Source: Synergistaceae bacterium (GTDB lineage: Bacteria > Synergistota > Synergistia > Synergistales > Aminobacteriaceae). Taken from it: a stretch of DNA of 9,973 bases. The notes beneath the pieces were generated by a model, which saw only the letters and a program-made list of their open reading frames with translations, did not search any database and was not told where the DNA came from. The translations under genes were made by a program, and so were the position numbers. The DNA is taken from the NCBI GenBank assembly GCA_017475805.1, contig JAFVEW010000141.1, positions 1 to 9,973 of the forward strand. Direction: 5' to 3'. Positions 1 through 6,398 of the stretch are shown one piece after another. Numbering within the stretch: the stretch's first letter is position 1; every line of letters starts with the position of its first letter.

Positions 1-642
1 CAAGATATGTCCCATTCTGTTTTCTTTCGTGATTAAATATTTTTCGTTGAACTCGTTAGGCTTAATTAAAATCGGGACTCTTTCAACTATTTCGACGCCG
101 TATTGTTCAAGCCCTGAAATTTTGCCGGGATTATTCGTCATCAAACGAATTTTTTTTAATCCTAAATCCTTAAGAATTTCCGCGCCTGTTCCATACTCGC
201 GCATGTCCGGCGGAAAACCTAAAGCAACGTTAGCGTCGACTGTATCAAGTCCTGCATCTTGAAGTTTATAAGCCCTGAGTTTATTTAGCAGGCCAATGCC
301 GCGCCCTTCTTGACGCATGTAGAGCAAAACTCCGCGCCCTTCGTCAGCAATCATTTTCAAAGCCGTATGAAGCTGAGGCCCGCAGTCGCAGCGCAAAGAG
401 CCTAAGACATCGCCAGTGAAACATTCGCTGTGAACGCGAGTCAATACAGGCTCAGGAGTTTTTATATCTCCCATAGTCAAAGCTAAATGTGTGTGAGCGT
501 CGTCATCGTGGTCAATGCCTCTGTAAGCAAAGACATTAAACACGCCGTATTCAGTAGGAATTTGAACTTCTAATTTTTTTTCGACGCGTTTATATTCAGG
601 CTTTTTTATAATTATTTCGTGTTCGTGATTATGACATTTCAT
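1..642 (-). CDS. ribA: GTP cyclohydrolase II (RibA), 3' end cut by window edge
   Basis: Catalyses the first committed step of riboflavin synthesis in the cytoplasm: GTP is opened to 2,5-diamino-6-ribosylamino-4(3H)-pyrimidinone 5'-phosphate, with release of formate and pyrophosphate. The 214 visible residues hold the whole catalytic domain. The zinc ligands are C74, C85 and C87 in [17 protein letters not shown]. The RQEGRGIG loop is at 110-117, with Y125 and R148 at the positions of the E. coli catalytic Tyr and Arg. The visible end, ENRMGHIL, matches the family C-terminus, so only a few residues lie beyond the edge. The start is the first ATG after an in-frame TGA at 649-651, with a GAG-rich ribosome site upstream. 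The segment before the domain ([22 protein letters not shown]) resembles the inter-domain linker of fused RibBA, but no RibB domain precedes it. It is the last visible gene of the rib operon, 36 bases after the DUF4160 gene. Confidence 0.95.
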   Translation of the reverse strand, partial: MKCHNHEHEIIIKKPEYKRVEKKLEVQIPTEYGVFNVFAYRGIDHDDDAHTHLALTMGDIKTPEPVLTRVHSECFTGDVLGSLRCDCGPQLHTALKMIADEGRGVLLYMRQEGRGIGLLNKLRAYKLQDAGLDTVDANVALGFPPDMREYGTGAEILKDLGLKKIRLMTNNPGKISGLEQYGVEIVERVPILIKPNEFNEKYLITKENRMGHIL

Positions 643-678
643 TTTTTCTCATCTCTTTTCATCTCGTCGGCAATAATC

Positions 679-957
679 TTAGCAAAAATATTTTATCTCT
701 CCAAAATGTTCAAGCCATTTTTCAATAATATATTCGCTATTTGCTTCTATTATACGTATTAAATTTCTTAATATCTTTTCTGGAATCATTGAATTATTAT
801 TACACAATAGAGTTTTACCTTTACTCGTTATCCATAATTTTGTTGCATTAGCACTTGCACGGCCTTCAGCAATATGGATATGGATGGGTTCAAGCGGATT
901 ATTTTCATTAGACCAAAAATAAATAATATATGGCCCTATTCTAAAAATTTGCGGCAC
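679..957 (-). CDS. DUF4160 family small protein, GTG start
   Basis: A 92-residue protein recognised as DUF4160 from its N-terminus (PQIFRIGPYIIYFWSNE, then EPIHIHIAEGRASANATKLWI), the usual 'MP.IFRI....yFWSNE..EPiHvHv..G.A..K.Wl' pattern. DUF4160 proteins are small, biochemically uncharacterised, and commonly encoded next to a second small protein (often DUF2442) in two-gene units that resemble toxin-antitoxin pairs. An in-frame TTG at 981 would give 100 residues. I prefer GTG at 955-957 because GGAGGAG lies 6 bases upstream and the product then begins M-P-Q-I-F-R, as in homologues. It overlaps the end of the upstream gene by 17 bases, suggesting translational coupling. Hand-counted G+C over this gene is about 30%, below the flanking rib genes, consistent with foreign origin. 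The function is unknown and no catalytic residues can be assigned. Confidence 0.82.
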   Translation of the reverse strand: MPQIFRIGPYIIYFWSNENNPLEPIHIHIAEGRASANATKLWITSKGKTLLCNNNSMIPEKILRNLIRIIEANSEYIIEKWLEHFGEIKYFC

Positions 958-1213
958 ATAAGACTCCTCCGCTCTGAGCAAGCTCCAAAATTACATGAGC
1001 ATTATTTCTAATTAATTTTTTGAAATTATTAATTTCGTTCTCAGAATAGCCGTTTATTTTTTCCCATTTATAGTCAGGCAGCCAGCATACAGCATTATGA
1101 AATACATCTTTCTCGTCCGGCGTTTCGATATAAACTTTTACTTGGCCGTTGGGCTTCATTTCCGAATGAGTTATTTCTGTATCATTATCAAGAGTCATAA
1201 AAGGATACATCAT
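941..1213 (-). CDS. Small conserved-looking protein of unknown function, partner of the DUF4160 gene
   Basis: A 90-residue acidic protein beginning MMYPFMTLDNDTEITHSEM, with an N-terminal beta-rich part (VKVYIETPDE, HNAVCWLPDYKWEKING) and a helical C-terminal part (EINNFKKLIRNNAHVILELAQ). It has no signal peptide or membrane segment, so it is probably cytoplasmic. It does not look like DUF2442, the usual partner of DUF4160, although it occupies the same place. It starts 12 bases after the ribE stop, and a weak GTGAG ribosome site overlaps that stop. Two consecutive ATGs (1213 and 1210) are possible starts, and the first has the better spacing. Its 3' end overlaps the DUF4160 gene. By analogy with DUF4160 pairs it could be the antitoxin-like half, but the sequence shows no DNA-binding motif. 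Function unknown. Confidence 0.72.
   Translation of the reverse strand: MMYPFMTLDNDTEITHSEMKPNGQVKVYIETPDEKDVFHNAVCWLPDYKWEKINGYSENEINNFKKLIRNNAHVILELAQSGGVLCAANF
964..970 (-). promoter_or_regulatory. Ribosome-binding site fixing the GTG start of the DUF4160 gene
   Basis: The minus strand reads GGAGGAG here, 6 bases before GTG at 957-955. This near-perfect Shine-Dalgarno site lies inside the last codons of the upstream gene. It favours the GTG over the in-frame TTG at 981, which would place the site inside the coding region. Confidence 0.75.
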
Positions 1214-1225
1214 GATTTTTCACGC

Positions 1226-1876
1226 TCACATTTCTAAAAGCGACGCTAAATAATTTCCGCTATCTTTAATATTATTCGAGTCAGAATTATAACCCGTCAA
1301 TCTCGCGACATATTTCCCTAAAATATCTGTTTCAAGATTTATAAAACTTCCTGGTTTAATATTTCCAAGCGTTGTTTGAACTAAAGTTTCGGGAATTAAT
1401 CCTACGGAAAAATTTTTGTCGTTGACGTTTATGACTGTGAGGCTGATCCCGTCAATCGCTACTGAACCTTTCTCGACAATACCGCGCAATAAATTTTTAT
1501 TTTCGGGAGCAAAAATTGCTTCTTTAGTTGCTGTGCCTTTGAGGTCAATTAATTTTGCTACTCCGTCGACATGTCCTAAAACTAAATGGCCGTCTAATCT
1601 GTCTGTTAATTTCATGGCGCGTTCAAGATTGACTCGAGTCCCTGCGCGTAAAGATTTTCCGAACCAAGTTCTATTAAAAGTCTCGCGCATCATCTGAACG
1701 TCAAAGGAGTTCAAGTCGTTTCGCGTTACAGTTAGACAAGCTCCGCTGACGGCGACTGACTGACCTTTGACTAATTTGCCCGAAAAATTTTCAGCCTCTA
1801 TCGTGAGCGTGAAAAATTCGCCGCTCTGAAAAAATTTTTTTACAGTGCCTGTTCTTTCTATAAGTCCGGTGAACAT
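1226..1876 (-). CDS. ribE: Riboflavin synthase alpha subunit
   Basis: Joins two molecules of 6,7-dimethyl-8-ribityllumazine to give riboflavin and a pyrimidinedione, the last step of the pathway. At 216 residues it is normal length and shows the internal duplication typical of the family. The N-terminal barrel begins MFTGLIERTGTV and holds VSGACLTV and FDVQMMRETFNRT. The second begins near LDGHLVLGHVDGVAKL and holds VAIDGISLTV and FSVGLIPETL. The C-terminal trimerisation segment contains INLETDILGKYVARL. The C-terminal tail (about 20 residues, SDSNNIKDSGNYLASLLEM) is less conserved. The ATG overlaps the end of ribD by 19 bases, so the two are likely translationally coupled. The symbol follows Bacillus usage; the same enzyme is ribC in E. 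coli. Confidence 0.96.
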   Translation of the reverse strand: MFTGLIERTGTVKKFFQSGEFFTLTIEAENFSGKLVKGQSVAVSGACLTVTRNDLNSFDVQMMRETFNRTWFGKSLRAGTRVNLERAMKLTDRLDGHLVLGHVDGVAKLIDLKGTATKEAIFAPENKNLLRGIVEKGSVAIDGISLTVINVNDKNFSVGLIPETLVQTTLGNIKPGSFINLETDILGKYVARLTGYNSDSNNIKDSGNYLASLLEM

Positions 1877-2973
1877 GTTAGTCTGCCTTCTATTAAGATA
1901 TCTTGGCCAAGAATTTCAGATTTTATTTCACGCAATGAAAAAGCCTCGCTTACGGAATTAAAATTAATATCTAAATTCAAATTCTTCCCGTCGCCTAAAA
2001 TTTTAGGAGCATAGAAAAAATTTATGTAGTCAGCAAAGCCGCTTTTCAAAAACGAACTTAAAACTCTTGCTCCGCCTTCGACCATTAAATTTAACACGCC
2101 TCGTTCAACAAGAGAATCTAAAATATTTTTTATGCTGAGTTCCGCCAAAGTTACAACTTCTGCGCCGACATCTTTTAATTTTGAAATTTTATTTTCGTCA
2201 TTGCTAAGAGTAAAAATCAAACATTTTGAATCATTGCCGATTATTTTAGCGTCAAGAGGCGTTCTTAAATTTGAATCTAAAATTATTCGCTTAGGATTAA
2301 TGCCTTTAACATGTCTCACAGTTAATTCAGGATTATCTTTCAAGACCGTTTCAACGCCGACTAAAACAGCATCATTCATTGCGCGAATCTCGTGAGCTTT
2401 CGTCCGTGCTTCAATCCCTGTGAGCCATTTGCTATCGCCGTTAGCAAGACATAAACGGCCGTCAAGACTCAAAGCTGCTTTGAGAGTTACAAAAGGTCTT
2501 TTGTATTTATGAACGAAAACAAATCCGCGATTTAATTCTTTAGCCTGCGCTTCAAACTCGTTAAGCTCTGTAACTTTTATTCCTGCGCTTCTTAAAATTT
2601 CAATGCCTTTGCCATTAACTTTAGGATTAGGGTCGCTCATGGCTATAAAAACTTCGGCAACGCCTTCATCAACGAGTCTGTTCGCACACGGCGGCGTCTT
2701 TCCGTAATGCGAACAAGGCTCTAAAGTTACATAAACTGTTGAGCCTTTAACATTTTTATTTTTTCTTTGAGCGTCATTAAGAGCTTCTATCTCGGCGTGA
2801 GGATTTCCGCAACGATGATGCCAGCCTTCGCCGATGATTTCATTATCTTTGACAATTACACAGCCTACCATAGGATTCGGAGACGTTGCCCCGCGACCGT
2901 TGGCAGCTAATGTCAAAGCCCTGCTCATAAATTTTTCGTGTTTTTCGTGAGAAATTTTTGATGGCCTCCGCAA
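1858..2973 (-). CDS. ribD: Bifunctional riboflavin biosynthesis deaminase/reductase RibD
   Basis: Catalyses the second and third steps of riboflavin synthesis: zinc-dependent deamination of the diaminopyrimidine made by RibA, then NADPH-dependent reduction of the ribosyl side chain. The deaminase domain covers about residues 12-150, with zinc ligands H59 (PHAE, with catalytic E61), C87 (LEPCSH) and C96 (GKTPPC). The reductase domain covers about 158-365, with LKAALSLDGR, the SKWLTG loop and NLMVEGG near the nucleotide site. Length is normal (371 residues). The start is uncertain. TTG at 2973 is the longest option but has no ribosome site and would lie only some 7 bases from the predicted transcript start. 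GGAGG at 2965-2969 instead points to ATT at 2955-2953, giving an N-terminus that aligns well with E. coli RibD. The first in-frame ATG (2928) has no ribosome site. It is the first gene of the operon and diverges from the exported flavoprotein. Confidence 0.95.
   Translation of the reverse strand: MRRPSKISHEKHEKFMSRALTLAANGRGATSPNPMVGCVIVKDNEIIGEGWHHRCGNPHAEIEALNDAQRKNKNVKGSTVYVTLEPCSHYGKTPPCANRLVDEGVAEVFIAMSDPNPKVNGKGIEILRSAGIKVTELNEFEAQAKELNRGFVFVHKYKRPFVTLKAALSLDGRLCLANGDSKWLTGIEARTKAHEIRAMNDAVLVGVETVLKDNPELTVRHVKGINPKRIILDSNLRTPLDAKIIGNDSKCLIFTLSNDENKISKLKDVGAEVVTLAELSIKNILDSLVERGVLNLMVEGGARVLSSFLKSGFADYINFFYAPKILGDGKNLNLDINFNSVSEAFSLREIKSEILGQDILIEGRLTCSPDL
2965..2969 (-). promoter_or_regulatory. 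Ribosome-binding site inside the annotated 5' end of ribD
   Basis: The minus strand reads GGAGG here. It lies 2-3 codons inside the reading frame if TTG at 2973 is used, but 9 bases before an in-frame ATT (2955-2953). It is the only good Shine-Dalgarno sequence near the start of ribD. Confidence 0.5.
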
Positions 2974-2987
2974 AAAATTTTGTTCAT

Positions 2988-3016
2988 ATTTTAACGGTCG
3001 GTGTTATCATTTACAA
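2988..3016 (-). promoter_or_regulatory. Predicted sigma70-type promoter of the rib operon
   Basis: On the minus strand TTGTAA (3016-3011) is followed after exactly 17 bases by TAAAAT (2993-2988). These match the -35 and -10 consensus at 4 of 6 and 5 of 6 positions. The transcript would start near 2981, leaving a leader of some 10-25 bases before ribD. No FMN riboswitch can fit in such a leader. Confidence 0.55.
3002..3010 (+). promoter_or_regulatory. Possible extended -10 promoter for the exported FAD oxidoreductase
   Basis: TG at 3002-3003, one base, then TATCAT at 3005-3010 fits an extended -10 element. No convincing -35 lies 16-18 bases upstream. It overlaps the opposite-facing rib promoter. 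A ribosome site GAGGA at 3038-3042 lies 9 bases before the ATG at 3052. Confidence 0.35.
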
Positions 3017-3051
3017 GGTTATTCAAGAATCAGGAATGAGGAATTAAGTTA

Positions 3052-5262
3052 ATGAAGAATGGAAAAATAAAAATCATTCGCGTGATTTTATTAATAATGT
3101 TTGCGTTTTTTTCTCTGCCGTCCGAATCTTTCTCTGCACAACGCAGAGTCGCTCGAAATTCTTATGACATCATCGTGGCAGGAGCAGGCACGGGAGGAAT
3201 CTCAGCAGCTATTCAAGCAGCTCGAATGGGAGCAAGCGTCTTAGTTGTCGAGCCGAGTACTTGGATCGGAGGCCAAGCTACAGCCGCAGGAGTCTCGACG
3301 ATGGACGATATGAGCCGCCAACAAAGCGGACTTTATCGAGAATTAATTTCGCGTTTACAAAATTATTACGAATATCGAAATAAATCTATGGGAACTTGTT
3401 ATTGGATACCTACAAGCATAGCCTTTGAGCCTCATATAGGCCAAGAAGTTTCAGTTAATTTAGTTAATGACGCAAGACGAAAAGGCACGCTTGATTTTTT
3501 AATGAGTTCCGAGATTATCAATGTAAATAAAAATAAAAACACAATCACCGGCGTTACTGTTAGAACTCTCGAAGGTGAACGCCGTTACGTCTGCAAAATT
3601 TTAATTGATGCTACAGAATACGGCGACATGATTCCTTTGTGCAAGATTCCATATAGAGTAGGAAATTCTGTCTCGCCGTTCTTAAATCCTGACTCAATGG
3701 TTCAAGAAATAACTTGGCCTGCTGTAATTCATAAATATATGCCTGTTGTTCCTGATAACTTAAAGCCACGTGAGCCTTTGCCCGGCTACGAACTTGCAAA
3801 ACGAAATTACGAGAGCTATGTATCCGCCGACGGTTTTAATTTTAGGAACACTTTCCCTATCGAGACGCCGGTGAATTTTGTATCTCATAACGCCTACAGG
3901 GGACTCCCCGACAGCATGAATCCATATAGCTACGATGCCGCTAAAGAAAATCGCGAATATATTACTAAGACCGTCTTAAATTGGGGCAATGACTATCCGG
4001 GAACTTATGCTTGGAACGGCAGACGCGGCTTGCCTATTGCCTACCTTGAAGACAGAGAATTAAGAAAAGAAGTTGAACGCGAGGCTTTAATCAAAACTCT
4101 TCATTTTATATATTATATTCAAAACGAACTCGGCGAAGAATGGAGCGTCGCTGATGACGAATATAACAGCAGAGTCGTTCCTGAAGCCGCAAAAAATTTA
4201 CCGCCCGAATGGCAGGAAATAGCAAAACGTATGCCCGTTATTCCTTACGTTCGAGAGTCTCGGCGAATAATCGGAAATCATACGCTGACTTCACACGAAC
4301 TTTTACAAAATTCTTTAAGTTATCGCGATGGACAAACAAGCCACGAATTTTCAGATTCTATTGCAATCGGCGGTTATATTCTTGACCTTCACGGAGCTAA
4401 TACTGACTCAGATATGGAATGGGAATTAGACGAACGCGCAAACAGTTCTATAATCAATCGTCCGCGAGGGCCTTTCCAAGTTCCCATGAATATTTTAATT
4501 CCTAAAGATACTGACGGATTTTTAGCCGCTGAGAAAAATTTATCAATGTCTCGACTTGCTCAAGGTGCTTTACGTCTTCAGCCTATAACAATGATGACAG
4601 GACAGGCCGCAGGAGCTTTAGCAGCCGTTTCTGTACGAGAAAAAAAACAGCCCCGCGAAATTCACCCGTTAAAAGTTCAATGGGAATTATTAAATTCAGG
4701 CGTAAATCTTTCGCTCTGCAATTACACCGACGTTCCTGAAACTCATTCATTAAATAAGAGCGTTCAGATTTCAAATTTATATGGCCTTATAGCTCCTAAA
4801 GAATATCCGCATACAGCTTCGTTTAATCTTTCGCTTCTTTTAGATGACCCTGTTTGGGAAATGGCTATCATAAAAGGCGATGATAAAGGCGAGTTTGGAG
4901 TCAATGAGATTATATCGACGGTTGATGTTCGCGAAATGTTATTGAAAGCTCAAGAGGCTTTGAAGATAAAGAAAAAAAATACGCCTTCCGGGCTCGATAA
5001 AGATAGATTAATTTCACGCGGCGAACTTGCAAGAGTCATCTGTGAGGCTTTCCCGGCTTTGAAAAATATTCCTCATCGAAAGGGCTCAAAACTTCCTTTC
5101 AAAATCGAAAAAAATCGAAACTCTGAACCGGTTACAACTCTTGCTCACTTAGGAGTCCTAAACGTCTATGCACCCGAAGGCAATTTTTATTACGGCCGTC
5201 CTGTTACTAAAGGCGAGGCTGTTGATATAGTCGTCAGGGCTTGCGTTTTAGCGGCTGAGTGA
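3052..5262 (+). CDS. Sec-exported FAD-dependent oxidoreductase with SLH-like C-terminal repeats
   Basis: A 736-residue flavoprotein of the FAD_oxidored type (PF12831-like). Residues 1-29 form a Sec signal peptide: a basic start, a hydrophobic stretch from about I9 to F20, and probable cleavage near S28/A29. The FAD-binding Rossmann motif GAGTGG is at 44-49 (IIVAGAGTGGISAAIQAA), with E67 placed to bind ribose and WIGGQAT just after. The family motif RESRRIIG is near 400, and the C-terminal FAD-site segment (DTDGFLAAEKNLSMS ... MMTGQAAGALAA) near 485-525. From about 557 the sequence resembles two degenerate S-layer homology repeats: YTDVPETH...LYGLI with GEFGVNEIISTVDVREML, then LAHLGVLNVYAPEGNFYYGRPVTKGEAVDIVVRA. 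An envelope location is therefore likely. The substrate is unknown, and no heme or FMN-binding motif is visible. It lies 55 bases before the TRAP binding-protein gene, so the two may share a transcript and a substrate; that link is inferred. Confidence 0.9.
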   Translation: MKNGKIKIIRVILLIMFAFFSLPSESFSAQRRVARNSYDIIVAGAGTGGISAAIQAARMGASVLVVEPSTWIGGQATAAGVSTMDDMSRQQSGLYRELISRLQNYYEYRNKSMGTCYWIPTSIAFEPHIGQEVSVNLVNDARRKGTLDFLMSSEIINVNKNKNTITGVTVRTLEGERRYVCKILIDATEYGDMIPLCKIPYRVGNSVSPFLNPDSMVQEITWPAVIHKYMPVVPDNLKPREPLPGYELAKRNYESYVSADGFNFRNTFPIETPVNFVSHNAYRGLPDSMNPYSYDAAKENREYITKTVLNWGNDYPGTYAWNGRRGLPIAYLEDRELRKEVEREALIKTLHFIYYIQNELGEEWSVADDEYNSRVVPEAAKNLPPEWQEIAKRMPVIPYVRESRRIIGNHTLTSHELLQNSLSYRDGQTSHEFSDSIAIGGYILDLHGANTDSDMEWELDERANSSIINRPRGPFQVPMNILIPKDTDGFLAAEKNLSMSRLAQGALRLQPITMMTGQAAGALAAVSVREKKQPREIHPLKVQWELLNSGVNLSLCNYTDVPETHSLNKSVQISNLYGLIAPKEYPHTASFNLSLLLDDPVWEMAIIKGDDKGEFGVNEIISTVDVREMLLKAQEALKIKKKNTPSGLDKDRLISRGELARVICEAFPALKNIPHRKGSKLPFKIEKNRNSEPVTTLAHLGVLNVYAPEGNFYYGRPVTKGEAVDIVVRACVLAAE

Positions 5263-5276
5263 AAAAATTTCAGGCG

Positions 5277-5285
5277 TGATAAAAT
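5277..5285 (+). promoter_or_regulatory. Possible extended -10 element before the TRAP binding protein
   Basis: TG, one base, then TAAAAT matches an extended -10 element in the short gap after the flavoprotein gene. No recognisable -35 accompanies it. It could give the binding-protein gene its own transcript, but the call is weak. Confidence 0.25.
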
Positions 5286-5301
5286 TATTAAAAATTTTTT
5301 C

Positions 5302-5307
5302 AGGAGG
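5302..5307 (+). promoter_or_regulatory. Ribosome-binding site fixing the start of the TRAP binding protein
   Basis: AGGAGG, 10 bases before ATG at 5318. It selects this ATG over the in-frame GTG at 5276, and the resulting protein starts directly with a clean signal peptide. Confidence 0.85.
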
Positions 5308-5317
5308 TAAATTCAAA

Positions 5318-6277
5318 ATGAAGAAAATTATTTCTTTAGCGTTGATTTTAGCTATGGCTCTCACTTGCGCTGCTTTTGCTGACGGACTTCCCGGAGGAAC
5401 AAAATTGATTTTCACGACCGGCGGAGCTCAGGGAACTTATTACGGCTTCGGCGGAGTCCTTGCAGGCAAAGTCGGCGAGAAAACTTCCACGACTGTTACA
5501 GCAATTACTTCAGGCGGCTCAAAGGCTAATATCGAAGCAATGGAAGACGGCGACGCACAGCTCGGCTTCACTCAGTCAGACGTCGGCGCATATGCTTACA
5601 AAGGCACAAGACTTTTTGATAACAAAGTCGATACTTTTTCAACCGTTGCTAACCTTTACATGGAGCAGGTTCAGATCGTAACGCTTGATCCGAATATCAA
5701 GACAGTTGCAGACCTCAAAGACAAAAACGTTTCGATCGGCGCGGCCGGTTCAGGCGTTTACTTCAATGCCGTTGACGTTCTCAAGGCTTACGGTCTTGAC
5801 GTCGAGAAAGACATTAAACCGACCTATCAATCATTCGGCGACAGCGTTGAAGCTTTGCAGGACGGAAAAATCGACGCGGCTTTTATCGTTGCAGGCGCAC
5901 CCACGACAGCGGTAACTTCACTCGCTACGACAAAGAAAGTTTATCTCGTAGGCTTTGATGACGAACACGTTTTGAAATTAATCGCCGAGTCTCCTTATTA
6001 CTCAATGAACGTTATTAAAAAAGACGTTTACGGCACTGACGACGACACGGTAACAGTAGCAGTCGGCGCGGTAGTAATTGCTAACGATGACGTTTCAGAG
6101 ACCGACGTTTATAACTTCCTCTATGGAATTTTCGAGAACGTTGACGAAATTACAGCAGCTCACGCTAAAGGCGCGGAACTTGATTTGAATTTCGCAGCGG
6201 GCTACACAGCAGTTCCTTATCACAAAGGCGCGGTTAAATATTTCGGCGAAAAAGGAATCAAAGTCGCAGGAAAATAA
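5318..6277 (+). CDS. TRAP transporter solute-binding protein, TAXI family
   Basis: The extracytoplasmic receptor of a TRAP uptake system. It captures a small solute, usually an organic acid or amino acid, and delivers it to the membrane component encoded next. The protein has 319 residues. The signal peptide (MKKIISLALILAMALTCAAFA) ends with an AFA cleavage site after residue 21. C17 does not sit in a proper lipobox, so this is not called a lipoprotein. TAXI hallmarks are TGGAQGTYYGFGG at 34-46, ITSGGSKANIEAM from 63, and SIGAAGSGVYFNA from 139, then the second lobe (IDAAFIVAGAPTTAV, IAESPYYSMNVI). An in-frame GTG at 5276 would add 14 residues but lacks a ribosome site. Third codon positions are richer in G/C (about 52% G+C in sampled lines) than in neighbouring genes, as expected for a highly expressed binding protein. 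The substrate cannot be read from the sequence. Confidence 0.95.
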   Translation: MKKIISLALILAMALTCAAFADGLPGGTKLIFTTGGAQGTYYGFGGVLAGKVGEKTSTTVTAITSGGSKANIEAMEDGDAQLGFTQSDVGAYAYKGTRLFDNKVDTFSTVANLYMEQVQIVTLDPNIKTVADLKDKNVSIGAAGSGVYFNAVDVLKAYGLDVEKDIKPTYQSFGDSVEALQDGKIDAAFIVAGAPTTAVTSLATTKKVYLVGFDDEHVLKLIAESPYYSMNVIKKDVYGTDDDTVTVAVGAVVIANDDVSETDVYNFLYGIFENVDEITAAHAKGAELDLNFAAGYTAVPYHKGAVKYFGEKGIKVAGK

Positions 6278-6285
6278 AAAAGACA

Positions 6286-6321
6286 GTTAGGAGTGAGGAA
6301 TTAAAATTCTTAATTCTTAAC
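6286..6321 (+). repeat. Intergenic palindromic element
   Basis: Left arm GTTAGGAGTGAGGAATT (6286-6302) and right arm AATTCTTAATTCTTAAC (6305-6321) pair over 17 positions in RNA, with one mismatch and three G-U pairs and almost no loop. No poly-U tract follows, so it is not itself a terminator. The short-unit style (GGAGT/GAGGAATTAA) looks like a small dispersed intergenic repeat. A related stretch, GGAATGAGGAATTAAG, occurs at 3033-3048 before the flavoprotein gene. Confidence 0.5.
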
Positions 6322-6331
6322 TCTGAAAATA

Positions 6332-6370
6332 AAAACGGTTGCGGCTTTTTGCTGTGGCCGTTTTATTTTT
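6332..6370 (+). terminator. Rho-independent terminator between binding protein and permease
   Basis: AAAACGGTTGCGGC (6332-6345) pairs with GCTGTGGCCGTTTT (6351-6364) over 14 positions, including several G-U pairs, around a TTTTT loop. The sequence then runs ATTTTT. It lies between the receptor and permease genes. Partial read-through would give more receptor than permease, a common pattern in binding-protein-dependent transporters. Confidence 0.75.
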
Positions 6371-6398
6371 ATAAATTTTTTAGAAAGGGGAAAGTTTT

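Noticed and set aside
1416..1697. Plus-strand open frame opposite ribE
   Set aside because: It is a shadow of a clearly recognised gene on the other strand, with no ribosome site or domain. The same applies to the open frames opposite ribD, the flavoprotein and the permease.
2974..3051. FMN riboswitch upstream of the rib operon
   Set aside because: The space between the predicted promoter and ribD is only a few tens of bases, and none of the conserved FMN-element segments is visible.
3052..3150. Tat signal peptide in the FAD oxidoreductase, because of an RR pair at residues 31-32
   Set aside because: The arginine pair comes after the hydrophobic segment, not before it, and no SRRxFLK-type motif is present. 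The signal is Sec type.
5261..5301. Inverted repeat GAAAAAATTT / AAATTTTTTC between the flavoprotein and receptor genes as a terminator
   Set aside because: The arms are purely AT apart from one pair, the loop is about 20 bases, and a ribosome site follows at once. Chance in AT-rich DNA is more likely.
5276..5317. GTG start at 5276 for the TRAP receptor
   Set aside because: It adds 14 residues before an otherwise perfect signal peptide and lacks a ribosome site, whereas AGGAGG precedes ATG 5318.
5318..5380. Lipoprotein signal around C17 of the TRAP receptor
   Set aside because: The residues before the cysteine (A-L-T) do not form a lipobox, and a good AFA cleavage site follows four residues later.
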